From Bacteroidales bacterium UBA5287 (GTDB taxonomy: Bacteria > Bacteroidota > Bacteroidia > Bacteroidales > Dysgonomonadaceae), in the NCBI GenBank assembly GCA_002411345.1, contig DHSL01000012.1:1-52405 (forward strand): 52,405 bases of DNA, written 5' to 3'. This document shows, one piece after another, positions 7,898 through 15,300 of this stretch (positions are counted from its first letter, which is position 1; each line of letters opens with the position of its first letter). The notes beneath the pieces were generated by a model. That model had not been told where the DNA came from. It worked only from the letters and a program-made list of their open reading frames with translations, and searched no databases. The translations under genes were made by a program, and so were the position numbers.

Positions 7898-9019
7898 ATG
7901 ACTTATAACTATTTCATTAGAAACTTAAGCGTTGCTTTAATATTTACAGCAATTCTTGCGGGTTGCAATTCAAAGAACAAAACCACTTCAGATACCCTTT
8001 CATATTCAAATCCGCTGCCGGTAGCATTTGGAGACCCATACGTGATATCTGCACCGGACGGAAAATACTATATGTATGGAACCGGTGGTGTTGAAAATGG
8101 ATTTGGGGCTTATAGTTCAGAAAATCTTATCGATTGGCATTACGAGGGACAAGTCTATTCAGGAACAGCCCCTGAATCATGGACTTTGAAAAACTATTGG
8201 GCCCCCGAAGTGTACGAATCCAACGGTAAATATTATATGTTCTTTAGTGCGGACTGGAAAGAGAACCCGACCAACGAATTAGAGAACTTTCGTATTGGAG
8301 TAGCAGTATCTGATAAGCCGACTGGACCTTTCAAAGAAGTTTCCGACAGACCGCTTTTCGACCCGGGTTATCCAATTATTGACGCCAACATCCTGAACTT
8401 TAATGGCAAAACATATCTTTATTATTCACGGTGTTGCTATAAACATCCAGTTGAGAGTGAGGTGGCAGTCTGGGCTCGTTCTCAGAATCTTTTTGATGAA
8501 ATAGAAGAAAGTTGGGTTTATGGAGTAGAGATATCGAATGATTTCACATCAGTAATAGGAGAACCCGTTTTGCTGCTTCAACCACCCACTACAATGGATA
8601 ATCCGCAGACAGAATGGGAAAGTCGCTCTGTCACCAGCGGCGAAGTAAATCGCAGATGGACAGAAGGTTCATTTGCCTTTGAAAACAACGGCAAGATATA
8701 CATGATGTATTCAGCCAATTTCTTTGGAGGCAAGAATTATGCAGTTGGATATGCAGTATCAGACGATCCATTAGGACCTTTTCAGAAAGCATCAAATAAT
8801 CCCGTTTTAGAAAAGAATGTAGAACGCGGAGGCGAAGTCACCGGAACAGGCCACAACAGTGTAGTTTGGTCGAAGGACGGTAAAAAGATGTATTGCGTTT
8901 ATCACGGTCGTACAGCAAAAACAGGAGAAGAAAGAGTCGTTTTCATTGACGAAATGAAGATAGATGAAAACGGTATCCTTACTGTTGACGGTCCATCTAC
9001 AACAACCAAGGAATTATAG
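7898..9019 (+). CDS. Glycoside hydrolase family 43 lipoprotein (arabinosidase/xylosidase type)
   Basis: Hydrolysis of alpha-L-arabinofuranosyl or beta-xylosyl linkages in plant-type polysaccharide, probably at the cell surface or in the periplasm. The 373-aa protein has a lipobox LAGC (C23) and a five-bladed beta-propeller with the three GH43 acidic residues in order: D46 in FGDPYVI (base), D162 in IIDANIL (pKa modulator) and E256 in RWTEGSFA (acid). A late TGHNSVVW motif is also typical of the family. No SusC/SusD pair or other CAZyme is adjacent, so it is not part of a visible polysaccharide utilisation locus. The next gene starts 15 bp downstream and is probably cotranscribed. Confidence 0.88.
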   Translation: MTYNYFIRNLSVALIFTAILAGCNSKNKTTSDTLSYSNPLPVAFGDPYVISAPDGKYYMYGTGGVENGFGAYSSENLIDWHYEGQVYSGTAPESWTLKNYWAPEVYESNGKYYMFFSADWKENPTNELENFRIGVAVSDKPTGPFKEVSDRPLFDPGYPIIDANILNFNGKTYLYYSRCCYKHPVESEVAVWARSQNLFDEIEESWVYGVEISNDFTSVIGEPVLLLQPPTTMDNPQTEWESRSVTSGEVNRRWTEGSFAFENNGKIYMMYSANFFGGKNYAVGYAVSDDPLGPFQKASNNPVLEKNVERGGEVTGTGHNSVVWSKDGKKMYCVYHGRTAKTGEERVVFIDEMKIDENGILTVDGPSTTTKEL

Positions 9020-9034
9020 ACGACGATAAAATAG

Positions 9035-9538
9035 ATGAAAACATTTTCCATTGAAGAGAAAGAACGGATCGAGAACGTGATCCATGAATGTAAAATATGC
9101 TTTGTTGGTATGTCCGACGAAGATTCCGTTCCTTATGTTCTTCCAATGAACTTTGGATATAAAGATGGTGTTATATATCTTCATTCTGCGCAAGAAGGGC
9201 GTTCTATCCGAACACTGGATAAAAATCCCCAAGCATGCATCACGTTTTGTACAACTCCTCAACTAATTCATCAACATCCCAAAGTAGCTTGCAGCTATAG
9301 GATGAAAGCCCAAAGTGTGGTTTGTGAAGGGAAGATCATATTTGAAAATGAGTACGACGAGAAGGTAAAAGCATTGAATATTATCATGCTTCAGTACACG
9401 GACAAAACATTTAAATATTCACTACCAGCCGTTAATAATGTAAAGATCTGGAAAATGAATATTGACAAAGTCATGGCAAAAGAATTTGGAGTAATGCAAC
9501 CCGGTAGTACTTCGTACAAAGATAAAAGCGAGTTTTGA
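9035..9538 (+). CDS. Pyridoxamine 5'-phosphate oxidase-fold FMN-binding protein (NimA-like)
   Basis: The 167-aa protein has the split-barrel fold of the PNPOx/NimA group: an N-terminal helix followed by CFVGMSDEDSVPYVLPMNFGY, IYLHSAQEGRSIRTLDKNP and CSYRMKAQSVVCEGK. These are the strands that hold flavin in nitroimidazole-resistance-type and related reductases. The natural substrate is not predictable. It follows the GH43 gene after 15 bp, which suggests one transcript without an obvious functional link. The ATG start gives a full-length N-terminal helix. Confidence 0.8.
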   Translation: MKTFSIEEKERIENVIHECKICFVGMSDEDSVPYVLPMNFGYKDGVIYLHSAQEGRSIRTLDKNPQACITFCTTPQLIHQHPKVACSYRMKAQSVVCEGKIIFENEYDEKVKALNIIMLQYTDKTFKYSLPAVNNVKIWKMNIDKVMAKEFGVMQPGSTSYKDKSEF

Positions 9539-9592
9539 ACAGATGTTAAGCATACTATCTGCGAATCACTTACTGAATTTGTGCTAATCTTG

Positions 9593-9673
9593 CTCTTATT
9601 ACGAGTTGATTATGAGCATACCCCATACCGATCTTGAATTGATTATGAGAATTTAATTAGAGAGTAATAAGAG
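9593..9673. repeat. Nested inverted and direct repeats upstream of the thioredoxin gene
   Basis: CTCTTATTAC at 9593-9602 is the exact reverse complement of GTAATAAGAG at 9664-9673. Between them TTGATTATGAG occurs twice (9606-9616 and 9639-9649). The whole set fills most of the 189-bp gap before the thioredoxin gene and may be a regulatory or decayed repeat region. Confidence 0.55.
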
Positions 9674-9727
9674 TGATATGAACGCAATTTTAGCTCCAAA
9701 TAAAAGATAATTAAACAATAAAAAAGG

Positions 9728-10189
9728 ATGAAAACGATAAAACTGACGATATTGATATTAAGCTTTGTAGCATCAGTCGTTGCAGCTGAGCCACCAAAAG
9801 AGCAAAAAGCCAAACCGATTGAAATGACCAAAGCCATGTTTTTAGAAAAGGTTATGGATTATGAAAAGAATCCCGAAACCTGGAAATACTTAGGTAACAA
9901 GCCCGCCATCATAGATTTTTATGCCGTTTGGTGCGGTCCTTGTCGCGTTACCTCACCTATTCTTGCCGATTTGGCCGCCGAGTATAGCGATGAGATTTAT
10001 GTATATAAGATAAATATCGACAAAGAGCGCGAGTTAGCAAAAGCATTTGGTATTCAAAGCATCCCCACATTTCTGTTTGTACCAATGGATGAAACCCCTC
10101 AAATATCGATGGGCGCCCTTCCCAAAGAAGCATTCAAAGAAGCTATCGACACCTATCTTGTCAAGAAAGAGCAAAAGAAAGAACAGTAA
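9728..10189 (+). CDS. Exported thioredoxin-fold protein
   Basis: Periplasmic thiol-disulfide oxidoreductase. The 153-aa protein has a signal peptide (about 1-20, ending VVAAE), a short Lys/Glu linker and one thioredoxin domain with the classical WCGPC active site (68-72) and the cis-proline loop SIPTFLFVP (about 114-122). The C-terminus is Lys-rich. Family members reduce or isomerise disulfides of exported proteins; the partner is unknown. It is followed after 83 bp by the RNA methyltransferase on the same strand. Confidence 0.88.
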   Translation: MKTIKLTILILSFVASVVAAEPPKEQKAKPIEMTKAMFLEKVMDYEKNPETWKYLGNKPAIIDFYAVWCGPCRVTSPILADLAAEYSDEIYVYKINIDKERELAKAFGIQSIPTFLFVPMDETPQISMGALPKEAFKEAIDTYLVKKEQKKEQ

Positions 10190-10205
10190 TTTTTAGCCCC
10201 ATCTT

Positions 10206-10228
10206 GATGATAACAGGTCTCCAGAACC
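10206..10228 (+). repeat. 23-bp copy of the RNA methyltransferase gene start, upstream copy
   Basis: Positions 10206-10228 match 10272-10294 at 22 of 23 bases; the only difference is G against A at the 11th base. The upstream copy begins a 14-codon ORF (10207-10251, M-I-T-G-L-Q-N-P then diverging, ending at TGA). The similarity stops abruptly on both sides. It is either a local duplication of the start region or a short upstream ORF that shares the true initiation site sequence. Confidence 0.75.
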
Positions 10229-10272
10229 CATATCAGTCTTATACAAGATGAAATGAACAAAGATTAATTCAG

Positions 10273-11058
10273 ATGATAACAAGTCTCCAGAACCCGGCCA
10301 TAAAGAATGTGGTCAAACTATCGAAAAGCAAGGAACGCTCTCAACAACAAATCTTTGTCATAGAAGGAGCTCGCGAACTTTCGCTAGCCATGCAAGGAAA
10401 CTACAAGATAGACAAAGCGTTTGTATGTCGTGAAATGTTTGAGAAAACCAAATATCCGGAAGTACTGAACACACTTTCGGAAGAAGATATATTTGAAATC
10501 ACTAACGAAGTATTTGCAAAAATTGCCTATCGTGAGAATTCAGACGGTGTTGTAGCATTAGCAAAACCCAAATCACACACTTTGGGAGACTTACGATTAT
10601 CTTCCAATCCGTTTGTGATTATGCTTGAAGCCGTTGAAAAACCCGGCAATCTGGGAGCAGTACTTAGGACAGCCGATGCAGCCGCAGTCGACGCAGTAAT
10701 TATCTGCGATCCCCAAACCGATTTATACAATCCCAATGTCGTACGTTCAAGTGTAGGCGGACTATTCACAGTACAAACCGCAGTCTGTTCATCATCCGAA
10801 GCTTTAGAATGGTTGAATGTCAAAAACATAAATTCATTTGCAGCCGAACTTGAAGCATCAGAATATTACCAACATATAGATTTCACCCATCCATGTGCCA
10901 TTGTTATGGGTACAGAAGCAGAAGGACTTACCGACTATTGGTTAAAGAATGCCACAAAACGCATAAAGATTCCCATGCGAGGGAAAATCGATTCACTTAA
11001 CGTGTCAGTCTCCACTGCCATCCTCACATTTGAAGCAATGCGTCAGCGAGGTTTTTGA
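10273..11058 (+). CDS. TrmH/SpoU family RNA 2'-O-methyltransferase
   Basis: S-adenosylmethionine-dependent 2'-O-methylation of rRNA or tRNA. The 261-aa protein has an N-terminal RNA-binding substrate domain (about 1-105, with VIEGARELSLA at 29-39) and a C-terminal SPOUT knot domain. The three SpoU motifs are present: LEAVEKPGNLGAVLRTAD (118-135), VMGTEAEGL (211-219) and IPMRGKIDSLNVSVS (233-247). The domain order is like RlmB/TsnR-type enzymes; the target base cannot be assigned. The first codons are repeated 66 bp upstream; the ATG at 10273 is kept because only it leads into the full reading frame. Confidence 0.88.
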   Translation: MITSLQNPAIKNVVKLSKSKERSQQQIFVIEGARELSLAMQGNYKIDKAFVCREMFEKTKYPEVLNTLSEEDIFEITNEVFAKIAYRENSDGVVALAKPKSHTLGDLRLSSNPFVIMLEAVEKPGNLGAVLRTADAAAVDAVIICDPQTDLYNPNVVRSSVGGLFTVQTAVCSSSEALEWLNVKNINSFAAELEASEYYQHIDFTHPCAIVMGTEAEGLTDYWLKNATKRIKIPMRGKIDSLNVSVSTAILTFEAMRQRGF

Positions 11059-11127
11059 GCTTATAACCAGACAGTTTGAACATAATCGATTCGAATTTGT
11101 TTAATATAGTTATTAAACATTCAAGTT

Positions 11128-13533
11128 ATGCAATTAAGGTTATCAAAATATCCCACAGACGAAAGTTTGTTAGAATCCGCTATTTCATCAATTAAGGGAA
11201 TACAATCAGTATCACTCAATAAAAGAAACGACCAAATCACCTTCGACATTGAGTCCAAGTATAAAGATGATGAAGCAGAAATCATTCGCGATATAGTATC
11301 CGTTGTTAAACAATATAATGGAGAAATCGCCACGTCACAACAATCCTATCCAGTACTAAATATGACATGCGCCTCATGCGCTTCAAGTACCCAGAATATT
11401 CTCACCTATGTACCTGGAGTTTTGTCAGCATCAGTTAATTACGGAAATGGTAAAGGCAACATCACCTATATTCCCGAAGTAGTGGCACCCCAGCAAATGA
11501 AAACCGCCCTTCAGGAAATTGGATATGACATGTTAATTGATGAAAAAGAAACATCGTCCGACAATTTAGAGAAGATAGAAAAGCATAATTTCCAGAAGCT
11601 TAAGAATCATACTATTGGAGCCATTACGCTCTCAATTCCTTTGGTCATAATAGGGATGTTTCTAATGCATATACCCTATGCCAATTTGATAATGCTTCTG
11701 TTGGCCACCCCTATCCTGTTTATCTTCGGCAAAAGGTTTTTTGTCGGTGCCTGGAAACAAGCACGCCATAGATCAGCCAATATGGACACGTTAGTAGCTC
11801 TGAGTACCGGCGTCTCATATCTGTTCAGCGTATTCAACATGATCTATCCAGAATTCTGGGAACGGAGAGGATTAGAAGCCCATGTATATTTTGAAGCAGC
11901 CGGAGTAATTATCGCATTTATTCTATTAGGGAAACTATTAGAAGCCCGTGCCAAAGGCAATACATCGACCGCCATTAAGAAGTTGATGGGATTACAACCA
12001 TCAACTGTAACAATAATTCGCAATGAAACAGTAGAGGAGATTCCTATTGCCGAAGTCGTTCTTGGCGATACAATACTAGTAAAACCTGGAGACCGCATAG
12101 CCGTAGACGGTACCGTTACAGAAGGAAGTTCATTTGTCGACGAGAGTATGATCAGCGGCGAGCCCATTCATGTAGAGAAAGTATCCGGCCTCAAAGTATT
12201 TGCCGGCACCATCAATCAGAAAGGCAGTTTCCGGTTTACCGCAGAGAAAGTAGGCAAAGACACCCTTTTAGCCCACATAGTAAAAATGGTAGACGAAGCA
12301 CAAGGAAGTAAAGCCCCAGTGCAAGGATTAGTCGACAAGATCGCCTCCATCTTTGTTCCGGTAGTCATTGCTATTGCCACCCTCAGCTTTATTCTTTGGA
12401 TGATATTTGGAGGCGACAACTCATTTGCACAAGCACTTATGGCCTTTGTAACCGTCCTTGTAATTGCCTGTCCCTGTGCATTGGGATTAGCGACACCCAC
12501 CGCGATAATGGTCGGCATTGGTCGTGGAGCCGAAGAAGGCATCCTTATCAAAGACGCTGAGAGTCTTGAGAAGTCCAAGAACATAAACGTTATAGTTCTT
12601 GACAAAACAGGAACCATTACCGAGGGCAAGCCACGAGTAAGCGATATTTTTTGGTCCCCCGGCATTACCCAACAACAGCGCGACATCCTATATAGTATTG
12701 AAGCCCAATCCGAGCACCCATTAGCAGAAGCCATCACCTCAAAGTTAGTCGATCAATCACAGTTGCTCAGTTCCATTCAGATTAAGCAAGTAAGCGGTAA
12801 AGGCATTGAAGGACTTTTTGAGAACCAACTATACTACATTGGAAATGAGAAATATATTCAATCCCATCAAATAGAAATATCCAAAGAAATGAGCGATTGG
12901 ATTTCACAAGAATCCGAAGCAGCCCATACCATTTCCATCTTTGCAGATTCGCGTACAGCGTTAGCAGTCGTTTCCATTACAGATGCGTTGAAACCCACAT
13001 CCAAAGAAGCCATTGATCAACTGAAACATATGAATATTGATGTTGCAGTATATACTGGAGACAGTCAGAAAGTCGTCGCCTCATTAGCCAAGGAATTAGG
13101 AATAACGAATTACAAAGGCAACGTTTTACCCGATGGAAAAGCAGAAATGGTAAAGACATTGCAACAACAAGGAAAAGTAGTAGCTATGGTTGGTGATGGC
13201 ATCAATGACAGTGCCGCCTTAGCCCAGTCCGATGTGAGTATAGCTATGGGAAAAGGAAGTGATATTGCGATGGACGTAGCGAAAATGACCATTATCTCAT
13301 CCGATCTCACAAAGATTCCAAAAGCAATCCGTCTTTCAGAGCTAACTGTAAGGACTATCCATCATAATCTTTTTTGGGCATTCATCTACAACATTATCGG
13401 CATTCCGATTGCCGCCGGAGTACTATATCCATTGACAGGATTCATGTTAAATCCGATGATTGCCGGAGCCGCAATGGCATTAAGTTCGGTGAGTGTAGTA
13501 ACGAACAGTTTGCGACTCAAAAGTAAGAAGTAA
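11128..13533 (+). CDS. copA: Copper-exporting P1B-type ATPase
   Basis: Inner-membrane pump that exports Cu(+) with ATP. In the 801-aa protein, residues 1-65 form a heavy-metal-associated (HMA) fold without a CxxC pair, followed by a normal HMA domain with MTCASC at 79-84. Then come membrane helices with the metal-binding CPC at 448-450, the phosphorylated D492 in DKTGT, H530-P531 of the nucleotide domain and the hinge GDGIND at 689-694. A C-terminal MxxSS motif in the last helix (MALSSVSVV) is typical of Cu(+) transporters. A small HMA chaperone follows 109 bp downstream. The region uses more C-ending codons than the genes at 28-45 kb. Confidence 0.93.
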   Translation: MQLRLSKYPTDESLLESAISSIKGIQSVSLNKRNDQITFDIESKYKDDEAEIIRDIVSVVKQYNGEIATSQQSYPVLNMTCASCASSTQNILTYVPGVLSASVNYGNGKGNITYIPEVVAPQQMKTALQEIGYDMLIDEKETSSDNLEKIEKHNFQKLKNHTIGAITLSIPLVIIGMFLMHIPYANLIMLLLATPILFIFGKRFFVGAWKQARHRSANMDTLVALSTGVSYLFSVFNMIYPEFWERRGLEAHVYFEAAGVIIAFILLGKLLEARAKGNTSTAIKKLMGLQPSTVTIIRNETVEEIPIAEVVLGDTILVKPGDRIAVDGTVTEGSSFVDESMISGEPIHVEKVSGLKVFAGTINQKGSFRFTAEKVGKDTLLAHIVKMVDEAQGSKAPVQGLVDKIASIFVPVVIAIATLSFILWMIFGGDNSFAQALMAFVTVLVIACPCALGLATPTAIMVGIGRGAEEGILIKDAESLEKSKNINVIVLDKTGTITEGKPRVSDIFWSPGITQQQRDILYSIEAQSEHPLAEAITSKLVDQSQLLSSIQIKQVSGKGIEGLFENQLYYIGNEKYIQSHQIEISKEMSDWISQESEAAHTISIFADSRTALAVVSITDALKPTSKEAIDQLKHMNIDVAVYTGDSQKVVASLAKELGITNYKGNVLPDGKAEMVKTLQQQGKVVAMVGDGINDSAALAQSDVSIAMGKGSDIAMDVAKMTIISSDLTKIPKAIRLSELTVRTIHHNLFWAFIYNIIGIPIAAGVLYPLTGFMLNPMIAGAAMALSSVSVVTNSLRLKSKK

Positions 13534-13559
13534 TAATTGTTGTGAGTCCCGGGGAAAGA

Positions 13560-13581
13560 GTGAGACCATAGTGAAAGGAGC
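13560..13581 (+). repeat. 22-bp dispersed repeat, copy 1
   Basis: GTGAGACCAT followed by AGTGAAAGGAGC. It matches 45916-45937 at 19 of 22 positions. It lies between copA and the small HMA gene. Both copies are intergenic and on the same strand; function unknown. Confidence 0.45.
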
Positions 13582-13642
13582 TTAAGAGGTATAACAGAAG
13601 AAATTAAGAACGAACAAACATAAACAAAAGTTGTTGAAACAT

Positions 13643-13855
13643 ATGAGAACTATACAATTCAAAACAAACATCAATTGCAGCAATTGCGTTGCAAAAGTGA
13701 AACCCTTTCTTGATAAGAAAGAAGGCATACAAAAGTGGGAAGTAGACATTAACAATCCCGATAAGATATTAACAGTAGAGACCGATTCACTTACTGCAGA
13801 AGACATTGAAAAGACTGTAAAGCGTACCGGATTTGAAACAACTGCAATAATTTAA
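13643..13855 (+). CDS. Small heavy-metal-associated domain protein (probable copper chaperone)
   Basis: The protein has 70 residues and a single ferredoxin-like HMA fold. The metal motif is NCSNC (C12, C15) after the first beta-strand, and the C-terminal TVKRTGFETTAI matches the last helix and strand of CopZ/Atx1-type proteins. Next to copA it most likely delivers Cu(+) to the pump. The CxxC lacks the usual preceding M-x of MxCxxC (here I-N-C), a small variation. The in-frame TTG at 13631 would add four residues; the ATG at 13643 is preferred. Confidence 0.85.
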   Translation: MRTIQFKTNINCSNCVAKVKPFLDKKEGIQKWEVDINNPDKILTVETDSLTAEDIEKTVKRTGFETTAII

Positions 13856-13877
13856 GAATGTTAAAAACGAAAGAATA

Positions 13878-13909
13878 TTTGTTTTTTAAATACGAATTCT
13901 TTTTCTTTG
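13878..13909 (+). promoter_or_regulatory. Promoter of the trp operon
   Basis: TTTG at 13878-13881, a 20-nt spacer and TTTCTTTG at 13902-13909 match the Bacteroidota -33/-7 pattern, with T instead of A at the second -7 position. Transcription would begin near 13915, about 16 nt before the leader peptide start. Confidence 0.6.
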
Positions 13910-13930
13910 CGACAACATAAGACAAAAAAT

Positions 13931-13990
13931 ATGAATACATTACTTTCAAACGGATATTGGTGGCACCTCTTATTACTCAATAAGTCGTAA
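13931..13990 (+). CDS. trpL: trp operon leader peptide
   Basis: A 19-codon ORF with ATG start and TAA stop, translating as MNTLLSNGYWWHLLLLNKS. Codons 10 and 11 (13958-13963) are adjacent Trp codons; Trp is a rare residue, so two in a 19-aa peptide just before trpB is a strong sign. It lies between a promoter and an intrinsic terminator that precedes the biosynthetic genes. Ribosome stalling at the Trp codons under tryptophan shortage would favour read-through. A class of Bacteroidota leaders of this kind has been described from comparative genomics (Bacteroid-trp RNA), so the arrangement is probably an instance of it. The alternative antiterminator fold could not be drawn by eye. Confidence 0.82.
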   Translation: MNTLLSNGYWWHLLLLNKS

Positions 13991-14041
13991 GGGAAAGTAC
14001 AGTCATGTCTTAAAAAGAAAGTTCATATAAAAAATTAAAAG

Positions 14042-14072
14042 AAAGCCTGTCGCACCTGCGACAGGCTTTTTC
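14042..14072 (+). terminator. Attenuator terminator of the trp operon
   Basis: AAAGCCTGTCGC (14042-14053), a 4-nt ACCT loop and GCGACAGGCTTT (14058-14069) form a perfect 12-bp stem followed by a T-run. It lies 51 nt after the leader stop codon and 31 nt before trpB. Its position upstream of the structural genes makes it a regulatory terminator. Confidence 0.85.
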
Positions 14073-14102
14073 TGTTTATGACAATTTAAAAAACAATATA
14101 AT

Positions 14103-15299
14103 ATGCAAAACTATTCAGTCGACGACAAAGGTTATTACGGTGAATTTGGAGGATCATACATTCCTGAAATCCTTCATCGTTGTGTTACAGAATTACAAGA
14201 CTCCTATTTGAAGATCATGGAGAGCGAAGAATTCAAGAAAGAATTTGATTTATTGCTCCGCGATTATGTCGGTCGCCCATCCCCCTTGTACCTATCTCAA
14301 CAACTTTCGGCACGTTATGGATGCAAGATCTATTTAAAGCGAGAAGACCTGAACCACACAGGAGCCCATAAGATCAACAACACCATTGGTCAAATTTTGA
14401 TTGCCCGTAAGATGGGCAAGACCCGTATAATTGCAGAAACCGGTGCCGGTCAGCACGGTGTTGCCACTGCCACAGTGTGTGCATTAATGCAAATGCCCTG
14501 TACCGTTTACATGGGAAAAATAGACATAGAGCGCCAAGCCGTAAACGTAAAGAAAATGGAAATGTTAGGCGCAAAAGTCGTACCCGTCACTTCAGGCAGT
14601 ATGACCCTCAAAGACGCCACCAATGACGCCATTAGAGACTGGTGCAGTCACCCCGAGGACACCCATTATATAATCGGCTCCACCATTGGTCCCCATCCCT
14701 ATCCAGACATGGTAGCCCGTTTACAATCTGTCATCAGCAAAGAGATAAAAGTCCAACTACTTGAAAAAGAAGGTCGCGACTATCCAGATTATCTTGTAGC
14801 ATGTGTTGGTGGAGGCAGTAATGCCGCAGGCACTATTTATGAATATCTCGATAACGAAAAAGTAAAGATTGTGTTAGCCGAAGCCGCCGGGAAAGGCATT
14901 GACAGCGGTTATTCAGCAGCAACGATCCACTTAGGCAAGATAGGCGTTTTGCACGGATGCAAAACATTACTCATGCAAACCGAAGACGGTCAGATAAAAG
15001 AAGCCTATTCCGTATCCGCCGGACTTGATTATCCCGGTATTGGTCCCATTCACGCAAACATGGCTACCCATCATCGTTCGGAGGTCCTTGCCATTAGCGA
15101 TGACGAAGCGTTACAAGCAGCCATAGAGTTAACCCAAAAAGAAGGAATTATTCCAGCATTAGAATCAGCCCATGCTTTGGCAGCACTAAATAAAGTCCAA
15201 TTCAACCCTGAGGAAGTTGTCGTTTTAACCCTTTCGGGGCGTGGTGATAAAGATTTGGAAACATACTTTGATTACGAAGAACAATTAAAAAGTAAATGA
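14103..15299 (+). CDS. trpB: Tryptophan synthase beta subunit
   Basis: PLP-dependent condensation of indole with serine to give tryptophan, in complex with TrpA. The 398-aa protein has the PLP lysine K90 in HTGAHKINN, the catalytic E112 in AETGAGQHG and the phosphate-binding GGGSNAAG loop. The length is normal for TrpB1. It is the first structural gene after the attenuator, and trpE starts one base after its stop codon. Having trpB first and trpA last is usual for Bacteroidota. Confidence 0.97.
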   Translation: MQNYSVDDKGYYGEFGGSYIPEILHRCVTELQDSYLKIMESEEFKKEFDLLLRDYVGRPSPLYLSQQLSARYGCKIYLKREDLNHTGAHKINNTIGQILIARKMGKTRIIAETGAGQHGVATATVCALMQMPCTVYMGKIDIERQAVNVKKMEMLGAKVVPVTSGSMTLKDATNDAIRDWCSHPEDTHYIIGSTIGPHPYPDMVARLQSVISKEIKVQLLEKEGRDYPDYLVACVGGGSNAAGTIYEYLDNEKVKIVLAEAAGKGIDSGYSAATIHLGKIGVLHGCKTLLMQTEDGQIKEAYSVSAGLDYPGIGPIHANMATHHRSEVLAISDDEALQAAIELTQKEGIIPALESAHALAALNKVQFNPEEVVVLTLSGRGDKDLETYFDYEEQLKSK

Positions 15300-15300
15300 T

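Noticed and set aside
12216..12737. A 173-codon antisense frame inside copA
   Set aside because: It is opposite the conserved CPC and DKTGT region; its composition is what reverse-complemented membrane-protein codons give.
13909..13914. GCGACA as antiterminator partner of the trp terminator arm TGTCGC
   Set aside because: It overlaps the promoter -7 box and lies at or before the predicted transcription start, so it would not be in the RNA.
13957..13980. TGGCAC in the trp leader as a sigma-54 promoter
   Set aside because: The TTGC half at the required spacing is missing, and the sequence is explained by the Trp codons of the leader peptide.
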